DNA from: Setoptus koraiensis
Lineage: Eukaryota > Arthropoda
Reading direction: 5' to 3'
Length of the DNA stretch: 64,000 nucleotides
Assembly: GCA_048013815.1 (NCBI GenBank)
Contig: CM106586.1
Location: 1,860,001 to 1,924,000 of the forward strand
Shown in pieces: positions 9,835-21,400 of the stretch (positions within the stretch are counted from its first letter, which is position 1; the number at the start of each line of letters is the position of its first letter). The notes under the pieces are model-generated. The model was not told where the DNA came from. It did not search any database and saw nothing but the letters and a program-made list of their open reading frames with translations. A program made the translations under genes and the position numbers.

Positions 9835-10380
9835 GCTAGGAGGCGGAGTCATTAGGAAACAATTATACAGTGAAGGCTGAGACGCTAACTAGTAAAAATT
9901 AGCATGCGATAATACTAGCTGTTTACAAATTGAATTTAGCACTGGGGAAGTTAGGAGTGCAAAAACAAGACAGATTTAGCACAATGAAACGCTAAAATGT
10001 TGACTCTTAAAATCTAGCACACGTAAGGCTAGGAGGCGGAGTTTTTAGAAATAAATTATACAGTAGAGGCTGAGACGCTAACTGGTAAAAATTAGCATGT
10101 GATCATGCTAGCTGTTTACAGTTTGAATTTAGCACTGGGGAAGTTAGGAGTGCAAAAACTAGACAGATTTAGCACAATGAAACGCTAAAATGTTGACTCT
10201 TAAAATCTAGCACACGTAAGGCTAGGAGGCGGAGTTTTTAGAAATAAATTATACAGTAGAGGCTGAGACGCTAACTAGTAAATATTAGCATGCGATCATA
10301 CTAGCTGTTTACAAATTGAATTTAGCACTGGGGAAGTTGGGAGTGCAAAAACTAGACAGATTTAGTACAATGAAACGCAT
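9835..10380. repeat. 189-bp tandem repeat, ~2.9 copies
   Basis: Units begin at GCTAGGAGGCGGAG near 9838, 10028 and 10217, a spacing of 189-190 bp. Each unit also holds GAGGCTGAGACGCTAACT, GAATTTAGCACTGGGGAAGT and GACAGATTTAG. Copies are more than 90 percent alike by eye. The unit is rich in TTAGCA/GCTAGC words. There is no coding frame. It may be a satellite or a tandem expansion of the retroelement's tail. Confidence 0.75.
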
Positions 10381-10425
10381 AGAAAATGACACATTTATCA
10401 ACATGAGTGTTGCGCGAAAGATCGA

Positions 10426-10740
10426 TCAGAAGATATACCAGTTGTTACATATTATTTGAATCACAAAACAATTTGTTAGTTCACTGACAGCTCCGCACAA
10501 TTTGAATTTATCATCACCAATCGTACTGAACATCGTCTGAGGTAATGCAGCTGTCAAACCAGAAGAGAATGGTCTGAATACATTACCTCTAAATATGAAT
10601 TCCTTAACCGTATGTTTATTGTCAAAAATAAAATGGCAGATCGTTATATTTGATGTCCTCGACTCTGTTATATTTAGATATTCAAGAGTTGATCGTCTTA
10701 TTTTGAGCAATCCAGAATATTCATCATGGCTGTATGTATG
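10426..10740 (-). other. Coding-looking minus-strand fragment, unknown
   Basis: Open for about 100 residues on the minus strand between two tandem-repeat blocks. It has protein-like phrases (RRSTLEYLNITESRTSNITI) but no ATG that looks like a start and no family I recognise. It could be a captured exon fragment or chance. Confidence 0.2.
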
Positions 10741-10768
10741 TTATTTATAGCTACATGCATGCATGATG

Positions 10769-11400
10769 CGCGATATAACACATAGTACGCCATTGCTGAT
10801 TTTTTGTGTCTCGCAAAATTATTAATTGTGACTAAATTGGGTATCATAAATTCACCAAATTTTGTACGCAAGCAGTCAACATGTGTATCTAGCTATATTG
10901 AAAATCTGAGACATTTTGATTTATTTTGTCACACTCTATAGCTGCTTTGAACAGACCAAACGACTCATTCGCATAGCACACCGCACACAGGTCGCGCGAT
11001 ATAACACATAGTGCGCCATTGCTGATTTTTTGTGTCTCGCAAAATTATTAATTGTGACTAAATTGGGTATCATAAATTAACCAAATTTTGTACGCAAGCA
11101 GTCAACATGTGTATCTAGCTATATTGAAAATCTGAGACATTTTGATTTATTTTGTCACACTCTATAGCTGCTTTGAACAGACCAAACGACTCATTCTCAT
11201 AGCACACCTCACACAAATCGCGCGATATAACACATAGTGCGCCATTGCCGGCTTGTTGTGTCTCGCAAATTTGTTCATTGTGGCAATATTGACCGCTAGA
11301 ACTGCACCAATTTCGGCATGCAGGCAGTTGACATGATCATCGAACTATGGTAGAAATTTGAAAAACTTTCCATTGCCTATCGGTGTATCTATCAAGATGG
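10769..11400. repeat. 226-bp tandem repeat, ~2.5-2.8 copies, running toward the assembly gap
   Basis: The phrase CGCGATATAACACATAGT recurs at 10769, 10995 and 11221, a period of 226 bp. The first two units are nearly identical; the third is clearly diverged after its first ~40 bases (CTGATTTTTTGTG has become CCGGCTTGTTGTG). The block ends close to the N run. This suggests that a longer array of this satellite lies in the gap and prevented assembly. Confidence 0.8.
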
Positions 11401-11491
11401 TTATCTCCGACATGTCGTTACATACTCGCTTCTATATTCTTATCATACTTGTCCATCCAAAAAATTAAGCGCTCGAGATACTGACATAATC

Positions 11492-11991
11492 NNNNNNNNN
11501 NNNNNNNNNNNNNNNNNNNNNNNNNNNNNNNNNNNNNNNNNNNNNNNNNNNNNNNNNNNNNNNNNNNNNNNNNNNNNNNNNNNNNNNNNNNNNNNNNNNN
11601 NNNNNNNNNNNNNNNNNNNNNNNNNNNNNNNNNNNNNNNNNNNNNNNNNNNNNNNNNNNNNNNNNNNNNNNNNNNNNNNNNNNNNNNNNNNNNNNNNNNN
11701 NNNNNNNNNNNNNNNNNNNNNNNNNNNNNNNNNNNNNNNNNNNNNNNNNNNNNNNNNNNNNNNNNNNNNNNNNNNNNNNNNNNNNNNNNNNNNNNNNNNN
11801 NNNNNNNNNNNNNNNNNNNNNNNNNNNNNNNNNNNNNNNNNNNNNNNNNNNNNNNNNNNNNNNNNNNNNNNNNNNNNNNNNNNNNNNNNNNNNNNNNNNN
11901 NNNNNNNNNNNNNNNNNNNNNNNNNNNNNNNNNNNNNNNNNNNNNNNNNNNNNNNNNNNNNNNNNNNNNNNNNNNNNNNNNNNNNNNNNNN
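11492..11991. other. Assembly gap (500 N)
   Basis: Exactly 500 consecutive N, the usual placeholder for a scaffold gap of unknown size. It is flanked on the left by tandem satellite and on the right by AT-rich and GC-rich mobile-looking DNA. Confidence 0.98.
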
Positions 11992-12344
11992 AAAAAAGTC
12001 TCGGACCACCAATAACCCCGATGATACCCAGCGAATACCCAAGAAAGGCACTTTTTGAGATTGATTTTGGAGGTCACCTCAGTACTTTTTTCATTTTTTT
12101 TTTTTCGTTTAATATACTTCTCTTCGAAAGGAGAATTCGGACCGGAAGTGTGGTCAGCGGACAAGACCTGGAACCGGAAATAACGACACTTTTTTGAGTA
12201 TAGCGGCGAGAGGGGGCGTGGCGGGCGGAAGTCGCGTTCCGCACGGGACTCACCTGGGGGCCCCCTACCGGATAAAAAAAGAATCATCAACCAAGCACCA
12301 TTCCGAAATTTTAGCCCAACCAAACCAACCAACACAGAGATCAT
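11992..12344. other. Mobile-looking non-coding stretch right of the gap
   Basis: Contains words that also characterise the TIR elements (AATACCC, CGGACCGGAAGTG, CCGGAAATAACG) and a poly-T run near 12090-12110. It may be a diverged relative of those elements. No ORF is worth calling. Confidence 0.3.
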
Positions 12345-13166
12345 TTGTCTTTATTCGAATTCGTTGGAAAGGTGTTAGGTAAGGCTGTTGAGGAGGGCAT
12401 TGTTGTTGATGTACCATTTGTGTCATTTCTTCTCAGTCAAGTTCTTGGTCAGAAGCAAAGTTTACTCTACTCTTGGATTGACGAATTGCCCTCGTTATAT
12501 CCAGAATTGTACAAAAGTCTCACTTACATAAAACATTACGAGGGCGACGTATCAGAACTAGAGCTGACTCTTTCAATCGATCAAGATATTTAAATATGTT
12601 CATTCTGTAGCGAAATCTCGTATGCATCGCGAACAAACGGCCGCCCTCATCAGAGGCTTTCGAGCCATCAGTAATCCAGAATGGATTTCCATGTTTTCAA
12701 CGCTCGAATTGCAACGTCTTATAAGTGGCGACAACAATCTAATTGACATAGCCGATCTCAGGAAACATACTAAATGTTTTGGTGGTTTTCACGGTAATCA
12801 TCGTGTCATCAACTGACTTGGGGATATACTGGAGAAGGATTTCAGCGCCGGAGAGAATAGAATGTTCATGAAATTCATTACAAGCTGCTCGAAGCCACCA
12901 CTATTGGGTTTCGCCAATCTAGAGCCACAATTTACAATTCGTTGCGTAGAGGTTAGCGATGATCAAGGTCTAGGCGATACTGTTGGTTCGGTGCTCAGGG
13001 GATTTTTTGCAATTCGTCGATCTGACCCAGTGGACAGATAGCCCACTTCTTCTACCTGTTTCAATTTGCTCAAATTATCAATTTGCCCAATTATCAAAGA
13101 CGCAGCACTCTCAGGGAAAAATTACGTTATGCCATTAGAAGTAATACTGGCTTTGGGCTGTCGTGA
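12345..13166 (+). pseudogene. UBE3B-like HECT ubiquitin ligase C-terminal pseudogene
   Basis: Reads as the last ~280 residues of the HECT domain of UBE3[13 protein letters not shown] is followed by [19 protein letters not shown], then [14 protein letters not shown], the ELQRLISGD block, [11 protein letters not shown], and finally PTSSTCFNLL (catalytic Cys at 13057-13059) and LREKLRYAI ending at TGA 13164-13166. It is broken. There is a TAA at 12591-12593 with roughly 40 residues missing and a frame change, a TGA at 12814-12816 where UBE3B has Trp, a TAG at 13039-13041, and a second frame change at a small ATCAATTTGCCC/AATTATCAA duplication near 13075-13100. There are no introns, so it is either a processed copy or a fragment of a low-intron gene. 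The functional UBE3B is presumably elsewhere. Confidence 0.85.
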
Positions 13167-13791
13167 TATAGTCATAGAGAAATTGTTGAAAAGAAAACGC
13201 AAACTCATAACTTCTATAACTTAGGAATGTACCATCGCGTAACTTGTTGTCGTGAACACTATACAGACGATAGTTATGAGATGTAAATGCAAATACAAGC
13301 CACACCATGGCACATACCAACGGCATGATAAATCACTGAGATAAATTATATATTTATTCTTTATACAAGTTTAAAACAGTTATGTAGTTAAAATAATAAA
13401 TAATGGACTACCCAGATAAGTACCACTGTCACAAATACATACAGACATGTTTTCAAATGTCCATGTCATTTTTTTCTTCTCCATATATACAGTAGTTTGG
13501 TTGACAGTGATAATTTATTAGATAACATTTTTCATCGAAATACTAGACACAGTATTACAGGTACATTAGTTAGTTTATTTGAGCTAATCGAGGATTTAAT
13601 TTTCTAATCTCTGATTGTTGTTGACACTTGTTACCTTGTGTGAGAGACAAGCTTAATGGTTATTCAGCACAACAGAAATATCACTGTCGGTCGAGTTGGT
13701 GGGTAGCGACAAACCTACAATCGTTAGATTTCATTCGAATCAAAGCAAATATTGTCGTCTTGGGATGCTACTAACAACAAGTTGAATAAGG
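13167..13791. other. Convergent 3' region between the UBE3B pseudogene and the Ig gene
   Basis: AT-rich and without a coding frame. On the minus strand AATAAA occurs at 13358-13353, a plausible poly(A) signal for the Ig gene that ends at 13792, which would give a 3' UTR of about 450 bases. Confidence 0.4.
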
Positions 13792-16700
13792 TTATATTAG
13801 CGAGAATGGTGAAAGCGCTGATGTTATTGTGATTACGGCGGAGATTAACACTGTGCCGATGATTGTCGCTGATGGCATTAGCAAGCTGAATGGCCGAGAT
13901 CCATTAGCGGTCATCATCGAGGAGGATGATGTGGAATCGCTGTTAGTTGTTGTAGCTGTTGTATCACCAAGTTGTCTGTTGCCGCTGATAGTTGAGCCTG
14001 ATTTTCACGATGATTATGATTGTTATTATTACCGGAAGAAGAAGAGAGAAAATTTATCGCGCAAGGGAATTAATAAGAAGAAAAAAAAATCCATTTAGTT
14101 TTTTAATGGAAGTGCCTTTTAGTTTGCCAAGAAATTAGATTATCTGCTCATATTGGTCAATTGGGCATGATAATTCGATGAGATTTTGATAAGAATTGAT
14201 TTCTTTTTTCTAAACTCACCCGGCGAATACACTATGGTTCGTTTACTATCATATCTGGTCGACTCTAAATTGGGCAGCGTTATTAGGCATTCGAAATAAG
14301 ACGGACCCTGGCCATATTTGGATATAAGTTCGTCGTCGTCAACGAAACTGGTCACCTGGACATGATAAGCGCTACCAATTTGTTGTTGTTGCTGACTACT
14401 GATACCAGTAATTGGTGGTGGTGGTGGTGGTGGTGCTGTTATAGAGCGAACCCTCTCAACGCGTGTATCTAACTTTAGTAACGAGGGACCTGGGTGTGCA
14501 CCATTGGCAGCCTTGCCTAAACGATATATACTCACTTCAGGCATTGGATACACCTGATCTATATCACAGACTAGAAGAACCCCATTGGACGATCCGCCGC
14601 CAGCTTGACTTGTATTCCAGGGTGGCGCGTCACGGGCAGTTGGTATTCTGCCTGTTTTTTGAAGCCTTTGTAAATATTCCTGAAGTTGTTGTTGTTGTGG
14701 TTGGTGCTGCTGGTTTATATGTGTGTTAGGCATTTGAATGGTATTGAGAGGCGTTTGAATTGCTGTTTGTTGGGATGCAATACTGTTTGTGCCACTAAAT
14801 GATAATCTATTATTGTACTTGGAGGCAACATTAATATTGTTGTTGTTGTTTGTAGATGCCGGAAGTGAATGATTGGGCACCAAAGGTTGTTGCCGTAACC
14901 GATATGGTACAGGAACGGGCTCTGGCCATTGGTTGTGATGGTACTGTTGTTGATTGGCCGATGAGAGACCCATTGTGGGCGCCATCGTTTGCTGGTGCAA
15001 TTGATGTTGCTGGAGGGCACCACTATCACGTTGCTGTTTGATCGCATTGAAACTGAACAATTTTGGTAAGGCTACACGTGTTATCATCATCATTGTTGTT
15101 GTCGTTATCGTGCAGCAACATGAGAAAAGTTTACAGATAGAGAGAGAGACAGTGGGGCGATTAATAGGACAATATTCAATAGTTAACAGAGCATGGAAAA
15201 GTAATCAGGTGATGAGTCATTGACTTTAGCTCATGGTTATCTAGAGATTTGTTGTCGTTACGTAACAGGCATTGGCGTGCTTGTTAGTTACCATATCACA
15301 ACAAACAGTATGGCACAAGTATCGATATGCAGCAGTCAACACTAATGATATTCCATTAGTATTTGTGATTTTGTTTGCAAAAGAGTGCATTTGTTATTCG
15401 TGCCTACTGTCTCTGTTTGTTTTCTGACCCCATGTTTTACGTGTTTGTATTGTGCGCTTTGATTGGGCAATAAAACTGGCTTTTGTTTAAACGCCCATTC
15501 GGCCATCATTGTGTGACAATCGTCCGCTACGGCCAGTGATTTGTGCCATTGTGCGATATGCTGATTGCACTTACTTGTTAGGTCCCCCAAGCAACTCGGC
15601 AATGAGTGACCAACAAGCAACAATGAGCCATTCGAAACAATAGCCAATCATGAACTAGACCCATTGGCGCGCAGTTAGTATCGGCCAACATAGTTAATGG
15701 AGCGTCTCACGGCGAGCGGTGCCAGCAGTAGTTTGTTATTAATTTGAATAACTTGTCCAACTGCTCATCATTTACTCACTGGTCATTTACACACTATATC
15801 TAGCTGACAAGCTGTGAGTATACGTAGTAAGTGTAAGCGAATTACAGTGGTAAGTTGTTTGTATGACCAAATCGATGGAGCTAGGTACAACGTTGCGCAA
15901 TGACCCGGACAACAGCAATACACTTGTTTGTTTGTGTGTAAAAGTGTAGGCTGGTGGCTAAAGTAAAAGTATTGGCTTACTTACCGTAGACCATCATCTT
16001 CTTGGACTTTGAATCGTCGTTGAGCGCCGACATAACAGTACAGGTGTACTTGCCTTGGTTGCGCAATAACACGGTGAGCAAATTAGTGGTATGGCAGTAC
16101 AGTAGTGATAGACGGATAAATAGATAAAGTGCAGCAGAGAGATATTAGCAGGATGAAATTATTTCTGTGCATATTGGCTGGCAGTGAGAGCATAGATAAT
16201 GTGTGGCAGGCATGTAGTTGGCAGGTGAATAGTAATAATAGTCAGAATCATAAGATGCACCAGTCACAGCTCGTGGCTCATTAGCTTAATCAAATTAACC
16301 GCTAGCCGCATGCTACTACTAGTTTGTATACTAACCACTGAGCTCCTTGCTGGGCCTCGTCAATGTAAATCCACGATATTTGTGTGAATCGTCGGATGGC
16401 GTGCTGATATTGTGCTGGCTACTGTCGGGTCTGGTTAATGGATGTGGCTCGTTATTGTTTTGCTGCCACTCGGTTGCATGACTAGCTGACTGAAAGTCGT
16501 TAGTGCCCCTTTGATCAGGTTGTCGCTGAGCATCGATTTGGTTGTTGCTGTTGATTACAATGTGCGAACGAAATTTGACCGACACAAAACGCTTGTTTAG
16601 TTCCGGTATCCATTGATATATGGGCTCGGGCTCGTCTTCGTAATACCATTTGACAACTAAATTTTGATCGTCAATCTTATCATAACTATACAGGCAATCA

Positions 16701-16887
16701 AATTTGGCACCGTTTTGTTGGCTGCCCGTTACAAATGCTCTATATTTATCATTGCTACTAGCAGCTTGTCGACTCATGAACCTTGTTGCTGGCCCGAGTC
16801 CACTGATATCTTGACCCATTCTTGCGCTTGGCTCCTCTTCTTCAAACAAAATATCCGGCACTACAATCTTTTCAATGCTAACTCGAG
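13792..16887 (-). CDS. Beat-like immunoglobulin-superfamily membrane protein (exons 2 onward; 5' exon not found)
   Basis: Four exons can be placed on the minus strand: 16887-16336, 16053-15985, an exon ending at 14220 whose start is unsure (14651 is one choice; the frame is open to 15093), and 13997-13792 with TAA at 13794-13792. Each junction placed is phase 1, as usual for Ig genes. Donors read GTTAGT, GTAAGT and GTGAGT. Ig1 has FDCLYSY, VKWYYEDEPEPIYQWIP and, across the first junction, KELSG/KYTCTV. Ig2 has LLVCDIDQVYP and SYFECLITLPN. The last exon gives a Ser/Thr-rich stalk and a hydrophobic tail (LMPSATIIGTVLISAVITI), fitting a GPI signal or membrane anchor. A ~60-residue Asn/Gln-rich insert lies inside Ig1. 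Beat/sidestep-type proteins guide axons in insects; that role here is inference. The signal-peptide exon must lie upstream, perhaps beyond a long intron. Confidence 0.72.
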
Positions 16888-16989
16888 CTATTCGTTACAA
16901 CAATTGTGATGACATTTTGACGATGCATTAGCGGTGATGATGATGATGATGAAAATATCAGATAATGAAAATATCAGATAATGAAATCA

Positions 16990-17030
16990 GTTAGTCAGTT
17001 GGTCAGTTGGTCAGTTGGTCAGTTGGTCAG
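16990..17030. repeat. 8-bp minisatellite (TTGGTCAG)n
   Basis: About five copies of TTGGTCAG in direct tandem, just upstream (in gene sense) of the first placed Ig exon. Confidence 0.85.
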
Positions 17031-18373
17031 GTATCAAGTGCGTGTAATGTGATGAACAAGCTGGTAAGTTAACAAGTTGATGTAAAATTATTACATTGTT
17101 AGTTACATTACAAATAAAGTTTAGTTACTGGTATCGACACACACAAACTGGACACAGACATAACAGTCTTATAGAGCATTTAGATGCATTGAGAGATGGC
17201 GATACATAGATCTATCAACAACAAAAACAACAACGCTCATAGTGTCAAATACAGGCCGTGTGTCATCTCGGCTGTCGCAAATCGCCCAACAAGAGATAAG
17301 CTCATTTTAATAAGCTGAACACATGCATAGCAATGGTAAATAGCCAACTGCTTTACTACATGTATTAGTATTGGACACAAGCTCATTAGCATAAAAAGCA
17401 CTGTTTGAGTGCGGCCATCTCTGGGCCGATTACATGTATAGATAGTCTATAGACAGGCACGGACACAATCAACGAAATAATCACAAACAGTCCAATGATA
17501 AGTTTGACAAGCTCGCAGTGTGTGTCTGTCAATTGGCCGAATAGGGCACCTGTAATTGACAGACACAACGCCACAATGTGTACCAATGATACTGCATTTA
17601 GAGTACGTTGCTATAAAACTCTACAAAATACAACAAACATACAGCTAAGGGAAGAGCCAAAACAAAAGCCAAATAAAGTCAGATGATTGAAACAAGCAAA
17701 CAAATAAATAAAGCAAGCCCTGCAATACGGCCAGCAATGGGTGATTTATTGCACGTTGGCCTCACCTCTTGTCATTGTGTGAGTGCGTTTGAGGTGAATT
17801 GAATTGTGCTCGCCAGAGTTGTCCGGTTGCTGGTTGCGTTTGTCACAATTTCAATTGCTAAATTTCAGATGAAATGATTGTATCATTGTGTGACTGTGTG
17901 GCCCATTCAGTGAGCTGAATTGTATTATCGTGTTAGAGCACCATCGACAGATAACGGCACAACAAGGCACGACACAATGTAGTCTGATTACGCAATAATG
18001 TCGTCCATTGTTTACCTCGACAGCGGTTGTATCTGGTGAGTTTTTGTGAGCACACACGTATTATTAGCGATTATTAAATCGGTGTTATACTCTTGTTGAT
18101 ACACACAGCAGCACAGTGCATGGGTGTGCTGTCTGTTGTCGTTGTTGTTGGGCCCGACAACAATTTGAACAAGTTTGTCATGGTTGAGCAGAGTTGCATG
18201 CTAACTGTCAACTGTTACACTCGCCATCTTAACGTCGAGCGCGCACAATCCCAAAAGACTTACAGGTAACAGGAAATGCACACTTATCCGGCTGATGTGC
18301 TGTTGTTGTTGAACTTAAACAATACGTTTTAAACTGACGCAGAGGCGAACTCGAATTCGAACTCGAACCATGG

Positions 18374-18428
18374 CAACCAAATGGAAACCAAATGGAAACC
18401 AAATGGAAACCGAATGGAAACCAAACGG
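18374..18428. repeat. 11-bp minisatellite, 5 copies
   Basis: Tandem AAACCAAATGG units (one with a G, one ending ACGG). No coding meaning is apparent. Confidence 0.85.
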
Positions 18429-21400
18429 AAAAGATGGCGCCACTTGAGCGGGCTCGTTTGAAACGCCTCAACAACATTGAACATTGTCGATTTTGGCCAA
18501 TTTCAACCGGCTGACTAGAATCAATCAGATAAGGGCCTGCGTGGTGGATAGCAGAATATGGAGGCACGGAAAGGGGCAAAGAATCGCAAAAGAAGAAACG
18601 CTATAGATGGTATAGGAGTAGACGGACCAGAACAGCATTGCAATGCTTTATTGCGTGATCAGACTCTCGATCTCTATTAGAGATGTGCTATTAGTTTGAC
18701 TGGCTGCCCGTGTGTTTATCTATCATGTCCACCAAGTAACAACACAAACAATCCAATTGGCTGCTGGTATCGGTGCCCACCAAATGGGGGTACCAATTTC
18801 GTCTGCTCTAGTTAGCTCATCTCATCTCATCTAGTTAGCTTGTCAGTGGGCAGCAGCAATATTGCAACATGGGGCCAACATGGCAACAAAAGCGTATCGC
18901 TGCCCTAATACCTGTGATACCAATATTGTGGCTCACACAACAACCATATTCTGACAATCATCATCGCTCACTTGTTAAATGTTGCATTGGCTCGCTGCTT
19001 GATCCTAACAGGATAGATTTTCCTTTTGCAGCGGCTTCCTTATCTCATTCGCCTCATCTCATGTCCCTCTATCTATTGTCTATCTATATGCTCTATGTCC
19101 GTCTACATCTGCTGCCCGCCAGTGATGACACAAATCACGCAATGCAGGTATCATCACATCCAATCACCAATATCAATGTATGTAACGGCACACTCGCCAG
19201 TTCACCTGTCGCCGGTCATCGAGACAACACATCACAACGCATGTTGTGCATCTTGCACAAAACTGACCCCCCCCCGCCCCGCTTACATTGAGCACACAAT
19301 TTTTTGTTGGCTCCTCTTGTCAGAACTGGTAGAGGTGCGAGATAAAGAGGTTCATCGTGTTAGTTCGACATGCACCCATAGATGCAATAAGAAGTAAAAA
19401 ATATCAATTAGAATCAGGCCATTCCGAGAGATAATTAACGAATAGACTCAAAAGCAGCCTCACTCATAGGGAAGATTCAGGCTAGTTAGATCGAATTGAT
19501 TCGTTCAGGCCAACCAGACAGGCTCAAGACAGATTTAAAGCGAATGTTGTCTTGTCGTTCGACATCCAAGAAAGTATTTAGTGATGTGTTATGAGAAAAT
19601 CAGCCACATCGAATCATGCCATAAGCAAAGTGGGCAAGAAGGAAAAGTGCAAGTCTCAAAGGACAAAAGTCCCTTGTGTCTACGAAGGGAACTCGTTGAG
19701 TGTGGCCAAGAAAAGTCTAATAGGGGCCTCGCCCGAAAAAAGAGGATTGGATTACAAATGGTCGATGAGAAACGAAGTTGAGTTTCTCTGGCAATGTTGA
19801 CAACAGGAACGAGTCGCTTATTTGAGACACAACATGCTCTTTCATTTAAAAATAACTTGCCACGCATCTCGCCGTTAGTTGTTGAACAAACGATTGGCCA
19901 CAAACCAACAAACCAACTCAAACCAGAAATGCTGATTGACGGCTGTTGGTTTGTTGGACTGATTGGCGCAACAAACCAAATGGTGTCTGGTTAATTATTG
20001 CATTTGCGTATCTACAGCAACAAGCGCGTGCGAGTCACATTTATTGCATTGCATAGTATGTGATGCTATAAATGTTTTGTTGTTGTGTCGTTTCGTTGCT
20101 GGCAGCATCGATGATTATTCGAGCCATCACGAGCCAGTATGTGCACTTATATATGCAAATGAGCCCCCATCAATGAGCTAACTAACTCTGGAGCACGAAA
20201 AGCAGAAAAAGCATGAATAAATGCGCCCACGGTTAGAGAGACACACAAAAATAGAGCAACCAGATAGATCGGCCTAGATGATACCGCTCGTGTTCATTTG
20301 TCGTATTTAGAGCGACCATAATGAAGCGAATTGGGGCCCCTTCGTGCTATGCGCCATACAGCGTACAAAATATATATTATTTATTATATTTATAAACTAT
20401 GTACATTTTGGGTGACATTTCGCTTTTTTTTATGCACGACACTAAACTAGCGAAAAGGTTTGTGTTGACAACGAGAGGAAAAAAATGTGTAAAGTTGCCC
20501 TTTGCTCAGGCGTTTTTAAATCAACAGCGTCGACAGCGATCATGATTCATGGGCTGAGTTGGCCGACTCGATAATGGCATTGTGACAATTGCGCCAGACT
20601 GAAACACTTTAGTTTTACTCGCTAGAGTCTCTATTGTGTCGCGACTCGCGAGGCCCGTTATTCAAAGCAACGCAACAAAGCGAAGTGCCCGTCAGTTGGT
20701 AGTATGGTTTTATTTTATTAGCATTATGTGTGCTAGTACACAGGTAACGCGATTGTCGGCCAAAGGGTCGACTGCTCGACGACTGCAAGCGATTGATCAA
20801 TCTCGAGAGCAGCTTGCTGTTGTCGTGGCTGCTGTTGTTGTCGTCGAGATTTGCGACGCAACTGCAACTGCATCCAATGATTGAACGGGCCAATTATTTG
20901 CCGATGCTAATGGTCGTCACACTGGCTAATAGCAACTAGCACACCATGTCAACTGTGCCATCACTGATGAGTGCAATTTCCTGATTTGCGCCCGCTCACC
21001 GTTGCATTGTGTTTTTTAGCGGCCCCAATTCACCTGAATCGTTTAAACTGAACACTGCATCCGGTTGTCGCTGTTGCTCGCTTTGCAGCTAGTTTTATTG
21101 GCGCACTGTCGACACGCTGACAACATTGTGAGAAAACATAGAAGAGAGCAAATGAGAGTGGCGCCCGCTCAAATAATTCAGTCGGCATGAAGCATGGCCA
21201 AATTGTTTACCGTCGGTCTTGACAAATAGCTTACAATGGGAGCCCGTATATTATTGTTTGGTTGAGCCCAGCTCGTGCGCGACATTACCTGGCCGACAAG
21301 ATACTGCATGTATTATCTGGCAGCTCAACCATATTGTTGTGCCAGTAGCAGCCACTGGATATTTGCACATATCTCTGGGAGTCGCTAGGAGTTATTGTGT

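Noticed and set aside
9835-11400. CRISPR-like regular spacing of repeats
   Set aside because: The units are direct tandem repeats of 189 and 226 bp without unique spacers, in a eukaryotic genome.
14652-15093. Asn/Gln-rich extension of the second Ig exon
   Set aside because: Open in frame, but its left boundary lacks a good phase-1 acceptor and it may be partly intron. Left as uncertain rather than claimed as coding.
17386-17586. Signal-peptide-like minus-strand frame just upstream of the first Ig exon
   Set aside because: The frame opens with TTG rather than ATG and the only phase-1 GT (GTGCCC) is a poor donor. Not good enough to call the missing first exon.
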